Assembly: GCA_029379385.1 (NCBI GenBank)
Contig: CM055612.1
Span: 10,354,001-10,418,000 of the forward strand
Source of the DNA: Quillaja saponaria
Lineage: Eukaryota; Streptophyta; Magnoliopsida; Fabales; Quillajaceae
Direction of reading: 5' to 3'
DNA: 64,000 nt
Below, piece by piece: positions 1 to 9,412 of this stretch. The stretch's first letter is position 1, and each line of letters begins with the position of its first letter. Below the pieces are notes generated by a model that was given only the letters and a program-made list of their open reading frames with translations, made no database searches and was not told the DNA's origin. Made by a program: the position numbers and the translations under genes.

Positions 1-60
1 TTTTGTAAGAAGGAAGAAGCAGATAAAGCTTATGATGTTGATGCCCAAGTTGAGATTTGA
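1..60 (+). pseudogene. 3' end of an unidentified coding exon (left duplicate)
   Basis: A short open stretch ends in TGA and encodes a charged tail (…KKEEADKAYDVDAQVEI). The same stretch recurs at 7037-7096, where more upstream coding-like sequence survives. The family is not recognised. Only the tail is visible here because the window begins inside it. Confidence 0.35.
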
Positions 61-663
61 TTAAAATCATCATCCTCTTTAATTTTGTTGTTTAGTTGCA
101 TTGTTGAGACTCAATTTAAATTTAAGTGGAAGTACAATCAAGTAATTCAAAAAATTTAAAACTACTATCAGGTTGATCTAGTGGAAAAGGAACTCAAAAA
201 CTGCTCTCTAAGATGTTGAGAGCTTGAGTCTGCTTGACTGTAACCTGCAGTTGGTGGTAAATTTATGTTTCCAAAAATTATAGCTGCCCTTAGAGAAACC
301 CTATGCTTAAGCCAATATCAAATCAGAGTGAACCATATAAAAATAATGAAGCTACATGTATGGAACCAAGTATAATTTGGTGAAAAATAAAAAAATTATT
401 ATCAATTTTATTATTGAGGACTTAAATATTTTCTTTAGTTTGGAAGTTGGCTAATTGTTATGTTGATTTTTGACAATTACAAAATGTGGATTATTTTCAT
501 GTATTTTTTTTTTAAATAATAAATTTTGAATTGAATACGCCTCTTAATTAAGCCTTCCAAGAGACCATTTATAGTCCCCTAGAAAAAAAACTGAAATTAT
601 TAATTACATTTTCCTTTTTAATTATTGTTGGATATATTCAAAAAAACCTTCCAAGTTTCATTG

Positions 664-807
664 ATGTTTGTGAAAAAAACTGTTGTGATGGCGCTAGTTG
701 GACTAATCATTTTGCTTGGAAGTACACAAGCTGGTGTCCCTGCTTGTTGTAGGTACAACCCTGAATGTTGTGAAAAATTTATCCTTGATGCAACACCAAA
801 ACCCTGA
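664..807 (+). pseudogene. Decapitated copy of the secreted CC-X5-CC peptide gene
   Basis: The open frame from the first ATG encodes 47 residues. It keeps the hydrophobic core, the TQA cleavage-like site and the motif CCRYNPECC of the intact copy at 7814-7972. Against that copy, the TATA box, the 5' leader and the codons for the first methionine are missing: the sequence jumps from a shared GATATATTCAA directly into the coding part. The upstream frame has no ATG before 664. Seven replacement and four silent differences separate the copies, and most replacements are conservative changes in the signal-peptide core. It could still be translated from ATG 664 if transcribed, but no promoter is visible, so it is probably dead. 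Confidence 0.6.
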
Positions 808-1954
808 AGCTGCTAGCTAGCTATTTGTGTGATCGTTTTATTTATGTTGAATTTGTCTCCTCATTGCAACAATTATATGTTCTTTTAGCTTTTAATGAAG
901 TTCTTATAATATGGAACACATTGTATTTCTTTTTATTTAATTAATAAATAAGTGGAGACTTTTGGTTTTTAGATGTGTCTGAAATTTAAATTATATTTTT
1001 GCAAATTTTTAGTTATTGAGTCTTTTCTAATAGTGGTTGTCTCAGTATATTTTTCAAAATTTAAATAGAATCATCCTTGTATTATTATTAAATTATGAAT
1101 TTTCTAATTAATGAGTGCTCTAAGAATACTTATTAAGGTATAATAATTATGTTATTTGGAAATTGATTTTTTTTTAAAAAAAAAAATATAATTTATGCAT
1201 TAAATAAAATTAAAATCATAATCAATTACCGTAATAAATATTACAAATTTTTATTTATAAAATCTAAACAAGTAGTGTTCTGGATGTAGTCTTTAGAAAA
1301 ATCCTTAAATTATTACTTAATATGTCCTAAAAACTTGGTCCAATCTTTAAATTATTAGTTAATATGCATGTCCTAAAAACTTGGTTCAATCAAGCTAGAA
1401 GTAATTATTGACTATTACAACACACTAAGTTCTAAGTCATATGCATTCTTCGTTGAAATCCTTTTCCAGAATAAGATTTGATTATTGGTTTACTGGCGCT
1501 GCTCTATTATATTTATATTAGTTTAAATCTTTTTTTATTTTATTTTTTTAGATAAGGTTCTCTTTCTCATTTGCTTCTTAGGTGCAAAATACAAATGTTA
1601 TTATAAATTTTTGTGCAATAACTTTATGCGAGGGAAGAGAGAGATGGATAGTTGTTAAAGTTAACACCATTAGTTTATCATGTAATATTTTTAATGACAT
1701 GACTTATTTTCATTAGTGTGACAAGAAATGAGATACTAAAATGAGACAGGAGATCTCTCTCCCTTTGTAGCTAGAGTCATCTGTCTATTCTCATTATGCA
1801 CCCAGTATCCATTTCTATATGTTTGTAGGGGGTTAGAATTACAAGCTTTTACTAAATGAGGCATCAAAGAAATTTTTTATTTTATAATAAGTGTGTTTTT
1901 TGAGAAATTTATTTTGATCTATCTATCATTTAATAGAGGTTATTATTAAAATTG

Positions 1955-1997
1955 ACACTCACACACACATACACACACACACACATATATATATATT
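1955..1997. repeat. (AC)n(AT)n microsatellite
   Basis: A CA/AC dinucleotide tract runs into an AT tract. It occupies the same place in the left duplicate as the TAAATA/TA array at 9243-9402 in the right duplicate. Confidence 0.9.
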
Positions 1998-2021
1998 ATT
2001 TGCCATACTCACATTCTTTTT

Positions 2022-2054
2022 GAGGTATGGCTAATTGTTTTTACACATTCTATT
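2022..2054 (+). repeat. Displaced fragment of the peptide-gene promoter/leader
   Basis: These 33 bases match 7757-7789 (just after the TATA box of the intact peptide gene) at 30 of 33 positions. The left peptide copy lacks this leader at its proper place, so the fragment lies downstream of the gene, next to the hAT relic. It is either a remnant of a third copy or a product of rearrangement. Confidence 0.55.
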
Positions 2055-2580
2055 TTTGGTTTTAAAGAAGTTCGATACATATCAAGTACTCTATCTCTGG
2101 TAGAAAAAGCTAATTCAGAAGCAACAGTAGTAATAGGAACCCTTAAAACATCTTTAGCCAATTTGCTTAACACTTTGTACTACCCCGAATTTAGCTTCCA
2201 CCACTTCAAAATGTCAAACTTTTCAGTTATAGGCTCATATGACTCCTAATAATACCTATCCAACTCAGATTTTCTAGCTAAAGACTCCTCTTGAGTAATT
2301 TCATTTATAAAATCCTTGGCAAAGGTACTAGAAACCTCATCACTTGAACTTGCATGTCGTAAAGACCAAGATGCAGCCATATTATTTGAGAAGGCATTTA
2401 TTTCCTCACTGGTTTGTTCATAAGTCTTATAATGGTCAAATAATCTTTCAAATGTGCCCTTCACTTTCCATGTTATGAACTCAGCTTCTTCCTCCCCAAA
2501 CAACTTCTTAAACCCATAAGTAATAAACCTTAACTTGTATTGAATGTCAAGTACTAAAGAGACAGAACTTCCTCCCACAT
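2040..2580 (-). pseudogene. hAT-family transposase relic (C-terminal part)
   Basis: On the minus strand the translation contains the stretch before the dimerisation domain (QYKLRFITYGFKKLFGE) and then the hAT C-terminal dimerisation domain (ELDRYY, FDILKWWKLNS, LAKDVLRVPITTVASE, AFS, RVLD). This is the pattern of RICESLEEPER/BED-type plant hAT transposases. Two in-frame stops interrupt the dimerisation domain (one after DRYY, one after KLNSG). The N-terminal zinc finger and catalytic core are absent. It is dead, and no terminal inverted repeats could be placed. Confidence 0.8.
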
Positions 2581-3110
2581 AATTAGTATTACTTAATGAA
2601 AATAAACATTACCTAAAATTGTAAATATATACTGAAAGATTATCATATAGAACATAGACAATAAAATAAGCAAGTGATAGACTGACCAGTATAATATTAA
2701 TGCAATTATGGATATTTTTAGCAATTTTGAGATAATAACCAACTCATTGTAGTTCAGTTTTTCTATGTCATCACATTTGAGAGGGCTACAATGCAAGGCT
2801 TGTCACTCACTTTCATAAGTGTTCTTGCACATCTAAATATATAGAAAAATTACAATTTTGCAAACAATTACTAGCAGCATAACAAAACTGGCCCAGGACA
2901 GACTCATTCCAAATTTATATTAAATATGAAGTCAATTCATTATGAGAGGCCACTCATATGCAATAAAAATCATTTAAGTCTTCTAGTTTACGATTTAACC
3001 AAGAGCTTAGCATATAGACTCAACATTTAACAAAAACTTATGCCATGCATGAGAAAATCAAGATTAAACTTATCAAATTATGCATTCATAACCCAAAATC
3101 ACCAAGAATT

Positions 3111-3345
3111 TTACTTATAATTAAAAATTTCCAAAAATTTCTTACAAACCTTAACTCTGATTATGAGAAAAGAAGAATCGGTGAAAGCACTGCACATGAC
3201 TTGAACGGGGATACCATGCAACAGCATAAGGGACTCGAATCCTATCACAAAATCGTCTGGATAGGCGGTACCATGATATTGCTCCAAGGGTGGCATTTTT
3301 ACCCTGGGGGAATTGTGTAATTGGCTACTTCGTTTGTGAAAGGAT
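3111..3345 (-). pseudogene. Ty3/Gypsy gag fragment
   Basis: The minus-strand translation holds PPLEQYHGTAYPDDFVIGFE followed by SLMLLHGIPVQVMCSAF. This matches the conserved start of plant Gypsy gag proteins (P.LE.Y.GT.DP.D, ..M.LHG.P..VMCRAF). Only this part is present. No protease, reverse transcriptase or LTR accompanies it. The open frame seen on the other strand is a shadow. Confidence 0.7.
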
Positions 3346-3443
3346 GACGACCCTACCCACCTTGGGTGGTTAGCTTGGGAAGTTATGGTTAGGCATTGTT
3401 TTCTTCTAAGGCTCTGCCTTGGGAAAAGGTTAGCTTCAGGCAA

Positions 3444-4612
3444 GGACGGATGGAGGTTAAGCTTAGTAGGGTTAACCCCACTAACTTTTAAAAATTATCT
3501 TATAAGTATAGATAAATTATGAAATTGACCCCATTGGATTATGTAAATTTAGTTAAATATTATAAATATGCATTCCCCTTAACTACAAAACTTTTGAAGG
3601 TGCCAGTTGTACTAAGAACCTTGTTTTCACTTGGGAGGAGGTTTAAGGGAAGGGAGAGAGAGTTACCTCTTATTGTGTAACTCATAAGCCTAACAAGCTT
3701 TCCTAGGAATCAAACTTATGTCTATATGGTTCAGTAAATTTTATTTCGTGAAACAAACTTAAAAAAATTTATTGTGTGCAAGTCTGTATAATTTATATTT
3801 AATTAATTAAATTATTGATATAAAAAAATTAACCCCACTGATGAAATTCATGGATTTGCCATTGGCTTCTGGTGCTCTGCTTCGGCAACAACTAGGGGTT
3901 GTAGTGTGTCTTTGGTTTGTCTGCTCAGGTCGCCGATCATCTCTTTATGGCTTCGAAAATGCTCTTTTATCTACACTAGCGATTGTGATGACATGGCCCT
4001 TATGTGATTTCTAGGGCAAGGGGTTTGGAGGTCCAATTTTGCCGAGAGTGCTTGTACTATGTTCATAATGCTTACGAATTCATTATGGGTAACCAATGTC
4101 TCAAGCATGGTGGAGGGGTCCATAATCTAGCCTTTAATGGTTCAAGCCCTTCACTACTCACTAGTTTCCTTTAAATTGTGCACAAGATCTATGGGATTCT
4201 CAAGTCAGGATGAGAAAGTTGTGAGCTCGGATTGGGATAGGGTGTTAAGTTTGAGAAACTATTTTATAATTTCTCACAGACGACATCAATGTTATATCCT
4301 CGTGTGGTTGAGGAAACTTTTTTATCTAAGTCAAAGCTAACTTTCCTGCATAAATCACGAAGTAAAGAGGCTCAGGGTGAGCTTTTGGGACATTCCTCCG
4401 ATGCTTATGTTAGTAAAGTGGGATTTTTAAAATATATGAGGCAAGCAATCATAATGTGTGTAAGTGAATATACTTGTATGTATCATTGTCTATTTCTAAT
4501 AGAGTGGTGGCCTGTAGATACGTGACACGTGTCCAAGGTAATGGAGTTGTTATTCTTGATATAAGATGTCACATGTTATAGGAAAATTAGTCTGGCTGGT
4601 CCTATAATCCCC
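3444..4612. other. Intergenic, no gene recognised
   Basis: Short open stretches around 4137-4525 show no recognisable protein motif, splice arrangement or repeat partner in the window. The local base composition is somewhat less AT-rich than the flanks, which may reflect old transposon sequence. Confidence 0.4.
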
Positions 4613-5003
4613 CTATTTGGTTTAGCTTTTAAAACAATTTTTGGGTTTAAGCTTTTCTACAAAACTATTTGATAATAAAGATTTTATTTTTGAACTTTTA
4701 GAGTTCTAAAAGCTATTAAAAGTTGAAGTTAGAAAAAAAAATTTAATAGAAAACAAGAAAAGTTCAAAAAAATTTTAATAACTAATTTGTCTTGACAAAT
4801 ATAACCATACCAATTGTCAAAATGGTTTTTTTAGTAATTTTAATACTCAATATCCTTTTTTTAAGAATAAAATCAAACAATTTTTATCTAATAATGATTT
4901 TACATTAACTCATCCAAATACTTTTTTAGCTTTTTATATAATACTTTTCAAACAGCTTTACTTTAAATTTTAAAGTATTTTTACTCACACTTTAACCAAA
5001 TAG
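4613..5003. mobile_element. Possible MITE with CTATTTGGTT ends
   Basis: The 391-bp stretch begins CTATTTGGTTTAGC and ends with the complement of CTATTTGGTTAAAG, giving about 10 bp of terminal inverted repeat. It is AT-rich and noncoding. Its right part resembles 35240-35380 (shared phrase ACTCATCCA..ACTTTTT and the following AT-rich run). No convincing target duplication was found, so the family is uncertain. Confidence 0.4.
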
Positions 5004-5122
5004 ACTATATCTGAAACACATTGACTTTATGACAATTTTTCCTCCGAATGAGCACATCTACAATGTATTGCTCTATCTTTTTTCTTTTTCCTAATCTCTA
5101 GTACACTTGCTTGGGGATGTGC

Positions 5123-6833
5123 TGTTAGTAGTATGCCCTAAAGCCAATGACATGTCATGTTGTGGCATATTATTTTATGTACAATCTTATTCATATTATT
5201 AATAAATATAAGTGGCAAACATTATCATGTATAAGAGTTATTAATTAACCATCATGAGCCCAAGGAATTAAAGTAATGGAAATAAGCAGCATGATGAGAT
5301 CATGCTAATGAGATGTATTTCCTTTAAGCTTAATTCTTAAATGTTCCTAATCATAGGATCACTAAGTAGGGCATTAGTGAATACGGATAGATTAGTACAT
5401 ATCTAGTTGGCTCAAAGAGTTGAGGGTGACTGATCTCATAGTCACTTGTGTATGAGACACTAAGACAGATATGTAGGTACTCATTAGAGAATGAGTTCAC
5501 TGAACTGACTCAACTGAGAACACCTATATGGAGTTTTTCTACATGTTAATAGATGGTTCTTATGTTACAGTTGTGCAAATAGTCCTTTGACTTGAGACAT
5601 CATAGTTATCTTATATGTATGTCATTATACTTTGATACTATTTCTGATTCTATTAATGAATCACCTAAGAAGTAGTAATTGGGTATAACCACTTGCATAT
5701 GGAGGTATGTGAATGTACAATAAAGGATCTATCACTCTTAGTAGAAAAGAAAGAATGTCCTATATGGTCTATAAAAGATTTAACTTAAAGTCTATGGCCA
5801 TAGCAAAGTGGATATTAGGATATGAGTTTCTAATTTTTTCAATGAAGTTATAATCTTAAGATTAGACACATATAATTAAATTTAGGGTTTGACATTATTT
5901 TCATACCCAAATAGATTTAATCGGGACATTGCATGATAGAAGGATTGAATTGCATGGTAACTGTTAATAGAAAGGTTCAAAAGGTTCACAACTATATTCA
6001 TACTATTATGGCTAGTCATCATATGCTGCTAGACACCAATCTTGACTTGTAGGAAACCTGATAATTAATTAATTATCTATAGATGATTAATTAATTAATC
6101 TTAATTAAGGGGTGAATTAAAAAGAGTTTTAATTTAAATAATTAGAATGAGTTCTAATTTAATTGGACATGGTTCAATAATAAATATGTAAAAGTTACAT
6201 GCCTATTGCCATCAATAGTTTGAACCTAAGGGGTCACACACAAAATGACGATATTCAACTAATGAGAGTTTTGGGGCAATCATGTAATTATTATAGTTTG
6301 TTAGACATTAGATTTAATTATGATTAAATCATAATGTTAGCATAATCTCTAATGTGTTAAGATTGTCCAATACATAAAGAGGTGGCTAGTCTTTATAAAA
6401 GATAAGACTTAACAAACTAAATAGAAACAGAAGAGAAAAATAATTGTACGTACTGTACAAATAGTCAAAAATCCATCAGATGAATTTTAGGCTCATAAGA
6501 GTTTCAAAATACAAGAGAGATTCGGTAACTTGTGCTAGCACACAAGGAATCCCTTGATAACCCATTTCATCTTCAAGCATGAAAATCCTCAGTTGGATTC
6601 GTTCATGTTGATACACTTAGAGACGGGGCACCTGTGTCGTTGCTATGCTCTTGATGAATCAATGAAGGACAAAAAATTAAAAGCCTCGAAGGTACACAGT
6701 TCTCTACTTGTTTAATTGTTAAACTATAATTAGGATCTTTCATATAATCATAACGTGATTTCAGGTTAAAGGGATCAAAATTTTTAAATTCCGCTGCGCA
6801 TATGATTGCCAACTTTTACATTGATTCCTAACA
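5123..6833 (+). mobile_element. Solo LTR of a Copia-type retrotransposon
   Basis: The 1,711-bp block begins TGTTAG and ends CTAACA, perfect LTR termini. It is flanked on both sides by the same 5 bases, TGTGC (5118-5122 and 6834-6838), a perfect target-site duplication. The start (TATGCCCTAAAGCCAATGACA) and the 3' part (CCGCTGCGCATATGATT) resemble a widespread plant Copia LTR family. No internal domain or second LTR is present, so it is a solo LTR left by recombination. The perfect duplication argues for a fairly recent insertion. Small open frames inside it are not genes. Confidence 0.92.
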
Positions 6834-6938
6834 TGTGCGTGATGCCCATGTCTTGAATTTAGGTTCAAAAACGGGTTTTAAAATTTTCAAGCATATGATA
6901 ATTGGGAAAGCTACTCCAAATGAAGCTACATTTACCAG

Positions 6939-7096
6939 TGCACCGAGGCTTCCTATTGGAAAGAATACCTAAAAATGGCTTTTGAGTTGGTGAAGAAAAT
7001 AAAACATTTTGATATTTCACCCAAGTTGAGATATGCTTTTGTAAGAAGGAAGAAGCAGATAAAGCTGGTGATGTTGATGCCCAAGTTGAGATTTGA
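6939..7096 (+). pseudogene. Relic of an unidentified coding exon (right duplicate)
   Basis: The frame from 6939 reads ASYWKEYLKMAFELVKKIKH, then KLRYA, and after a one-base frame change continues into the same acidic/basic tail and TGA as at position 60. The helical, lysine-rich look is compatible with a repeat protein such as a PPR, but this is a guess. The solo LTR ends 105 bp upstream and may have cut off the rest. Confidence 0.3.
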
Positions 7097-7746
7097 TTAA
7101 AATCATCACCCTCTTTAATTTTGTTGTTTAGCTGTCTTGTTGAGACTCAATTTAAATTTAAGTGGAAGTACAATCAAGTAATTCAAAAATTTAAAACTAC
7201 CATTAGGTTGATCTAGTGGAAAAGGAACTCAAAAACTGCTCCCTAAGATGTTGAAGTTTGAGTCATCTTGACTGTAACCTGTAGTTAGTGGTAAATTTAT
7301 GTTTCCAAAAAATTATAGCTACCCTCAAAGAAACTCTAAGCTTAGGCAATATCAAATAAGAGTGACCCATATAAAAATAATGAAGCTACATATATGGAAC
7401 CAAGTATAATTTAGTTAAAAATAAAAAATTAGTGTCTTATCAATTTTATTGTTGAAGACTTAAATATTTTCTTTAGTTCGGAAGGTGGCTTATTGTTATG
7501 TTGATTTTTGACAATTACAAAATGTGGATTATTTTTAAGTATTTTTTTTTTTAAATTAATAAATTTTGAATTGAATACACCTCTTAATTAAACCTTCCAA
7601 GAGACCGTTTATAGTCCCTTAGAAAAAAAAATGAATTTATTAATTACATTTTCCTTTTTAATTATTGTTGGATATATTCAAATTTTGAATTGAATACACC
7701 CCTTAATTAAGCTTTCCAAATTAATATAGTCTCCTCCCCATCCTTG

Positions 7747-7754
7747 TATAAATA
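7747..7754 (+). promoter_or_regulatory. TATA box of the peptide gene
   Basis: TATAAATA lies 67 bp upstream of the ATG at 7814. This leaves room for a short leader of about 35 nt. The corresponding sequence is missing from the left duplicate. Confidence 0.6.
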
Positions 7755-7813
7755 TAGAGGTATGATTAGTTGTTTTTACACATTCTATTCTATAACTAGT
7801 TGGGTTATATACA

Positions 7814-7972
7814 ATGGAAGTTTCATTAATGTTTGTGAAAAAAATTGTTATGATGGTGCTAGTTGGACTAGTCGTTTTGCTTGGAAGTACACAAGCTGGT
7901 ATCCCTGCTTGTTGTAGGTACAACCCTGAGTGTTGCGAAAAATTCTTCCTTGATGCAACACCAAAACCCTAA
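7814..7972 (+). CDS. Putative secreted cysteine-rich peptide, CC-X5-CC type
   Basis: The 52-residue frame starts at the first ATG after a TATA box and ends in TAA; there is no intron. Residues 1-28 look like a signal peptide: two lysines at 9-10, a hydrophobic core IVMMVLVGLVVLLG, then STQA as a cleavage site. The mature part would be about 24 residues, with cysteines at 33, 34, 40 and 41 in the motif CCRYNPECC and a proline-rich end (ATPKP). I do not recognise the family. Two adjacent cysteine pairs in so short a secreted product suggest a disulfide-stabilised signalling or defence peptide, which is inference. The broken paralogue at 664-807 conserves every cysteine, supporting a real coding sequence. 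Short length and lack of transcript evidence are the main doubts. Confidence 0.55.
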   Translation: MEVSLMFVKKIVMMVLVGLVVLLGSTQAGIPACCRYNPECCEKFFLDATPKP

Positions 7973-8253
7973 AGCTGCTAACTAGTTGTTTGTTTGATCG
8001 GTTTATTTATGTTGGATTTGTCTCCTCATTGCAACAATTATATGTTCTTTTGGCTTTTAATTGAAGTTCCTATAATATGGAACACTTTGTATTTCTTTTT
8101 ATTTAATTAATAAATAAGTAGATACTTTTGGTTTTTAGATGTGTCTGAAATTTAAATTATATTTTGCAAATTTTTAGTTATTGAGTCTTTTCTAATAGTG
8201 GTTGTCTCAATATATTTTTTAAATTTTAAATAGTATCATCCTTGTATTATTAT

Positions 8254-8452
8254 TAAATGGGTTTTTTTAACGAGTGCCCAAAGCGCACTTGATAAAGTGC
8301 AATAAATATAGACATTGGAATTTAAAATATTCCAACAGGAGAAAATTATTTATTACATAGCATTGAAATCATGGTCAATCATTACAATTAATAATACAAA
8401 GTTTCTATATTTATCGCTTTAACAAGTGCCCTATAGGCACCTGTTAGAAAAG
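8254..8452. mobile_element. Small TIR element (MITE), GGGTTTTTTTAAC family
   Basis: The left end reads GGGTTTTTTTAACGAGTGCC and the right end contains GGCACCTGTTAGAAAAGTCC, its imperfect complement. Inner repeats GCGCACTTG and CAAGTGCCC are also complementary. It is present in the right duplicate only. Relatives occur at 29941-30128 (with target duplications) and, degraded, at about 1104-1308, 8456-8583 and 54070-54230. Confidence 0.6.
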
Positions 8453-9242
8453 TCCTTAAAATAGTAATTTATGCATTAAATAAAATTATAATTATAATCA
8501 ATTACTGTAATAAACATTACAAAATTTTTATTTATAAAACCTTAACAAGTTGTGTTCTTGACGTAGTCGTTAGAAAAATCCTTAAATTATTACTTAATAT
8601 GTCCTAAAAACTTGGTCTAATCTTTAGAATATTAGTTAATATGCATGTCCCAAAAAACTTGGTTCAATCAAGTTGGTAGTAATTGTTGACTATTACAACA
8701 CACTAAGTTATGAGTCATATGCATTCTTGGTTGAAATCCCTTTCTAGAAGGAGATTTGATTATTGGTTTACTGTCGCAGCTCTATTATATTTGTATTGGT
8801 CTAAATCTTTTTTTATTTTATTTTTTCAAATAAGGTTCTCTTTCTCATTTGCTTCTTAGATACAAAATGCAAATGTTATTATAAATTTGTGCAATAACTT
8901 CATGTTAGGGAAGAGAGAGAGAAAGTTGTAAAAGTTAACACCGTTAGTTTATCATGTAATATTTTAATGACATGACTTTTTTTCCATTAGTGTGACAGAA
9001 ATTGAGATACTAAAATGAGATAGGGGATCTCTATCCCTTTGTACCTAGAGTCATCCGTCTATTCTCATTAAGCACCCCGTATCCATTTCTATATGTTTGT
9101 AGGGGGTTAGAATTACAAGCTTTTACTAAATGAGGCATCAATGAAATTTTTTATTGTATAATAAGTGTGTTTTTTAAGAAATTTATTCTGATCTATCTAT
9201 CATTTAATAAAGGTTATTATTAAAACTGACACTCACTTTTTG

Positions 9243-9341
9243 TAAATATAAATATAAATATAAATATAAATATAAATATAAATATAAATATAAATATAAA
9301 TATAAATATAAATATAAATATAAATATAAATATAAATATAA

Positions 9342-9402
<61 letters not shown>
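9243..9402. repeat. (TAAATA)n followed by (TA)n microsatellite
   Basis: About 110 bp of perfect hexanucleotide TAAATA repeats pass into about 45 bp of TA repeats. The open frame on the minus strand here (alternating Ile/Phe and Ile/Tyr) is only the repeat being translated. Confidence 0.95.
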
Positions 9403-9405
<3 letters not shown>

Positions 9406-9412
9406 TGCCATA

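Larger units (their letters stand above)
1..2010. repeat. Left copy of a tandem segmental duplication (peptide locus)
   Basis: This block aligns with 7037-9412 over nearly its whole length, with the same exon tail, peptide gene, 3' flank and microsatellite position. The left boundary is outside the window. Differences from the right copy: the peptide promoter and start are missing (around 640-660), the MITE present at 8254-8452 is absent, and the shared microsatellite slot holds (AC)n(AT)n here instead of a TAAATA hexamer. The spacing of about 7 kb is filled by transposon relics. Confidence 0.85.
7037..9412. repeat. Right copy of the peptide-locus duplication
   Basis: This block aligns with 1-2010. 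It contains the intact peptide gene, an extra TIR element at 8254-8452, a local direct repeat of about 40 bp (7560-7602 again at 7680-7720) just before the peptide promoter, and an expanded hexanucleotide array at its right end. Similarity stops where TTATTTGCCATAC runs into unrelated sequence. Confidence 0.85.

Noticed and set aside
3045..3320. Plus-strand 91-codon frame
   Set aside because: Shadow of the Gypsy gag fragment on the minus strand, which carries the recognisable motif.
6603..6812. Minus-strand 69-codon frame
   Set aside because: It lies entirely inside the solo LTR and shows no motif.
9220..9411. Minus-strand open frame of alternating Ile/Phe and Ile/Tyr
   Set aside because: It is only the TAAATA and TA microsatellites translated; no start context or homology.
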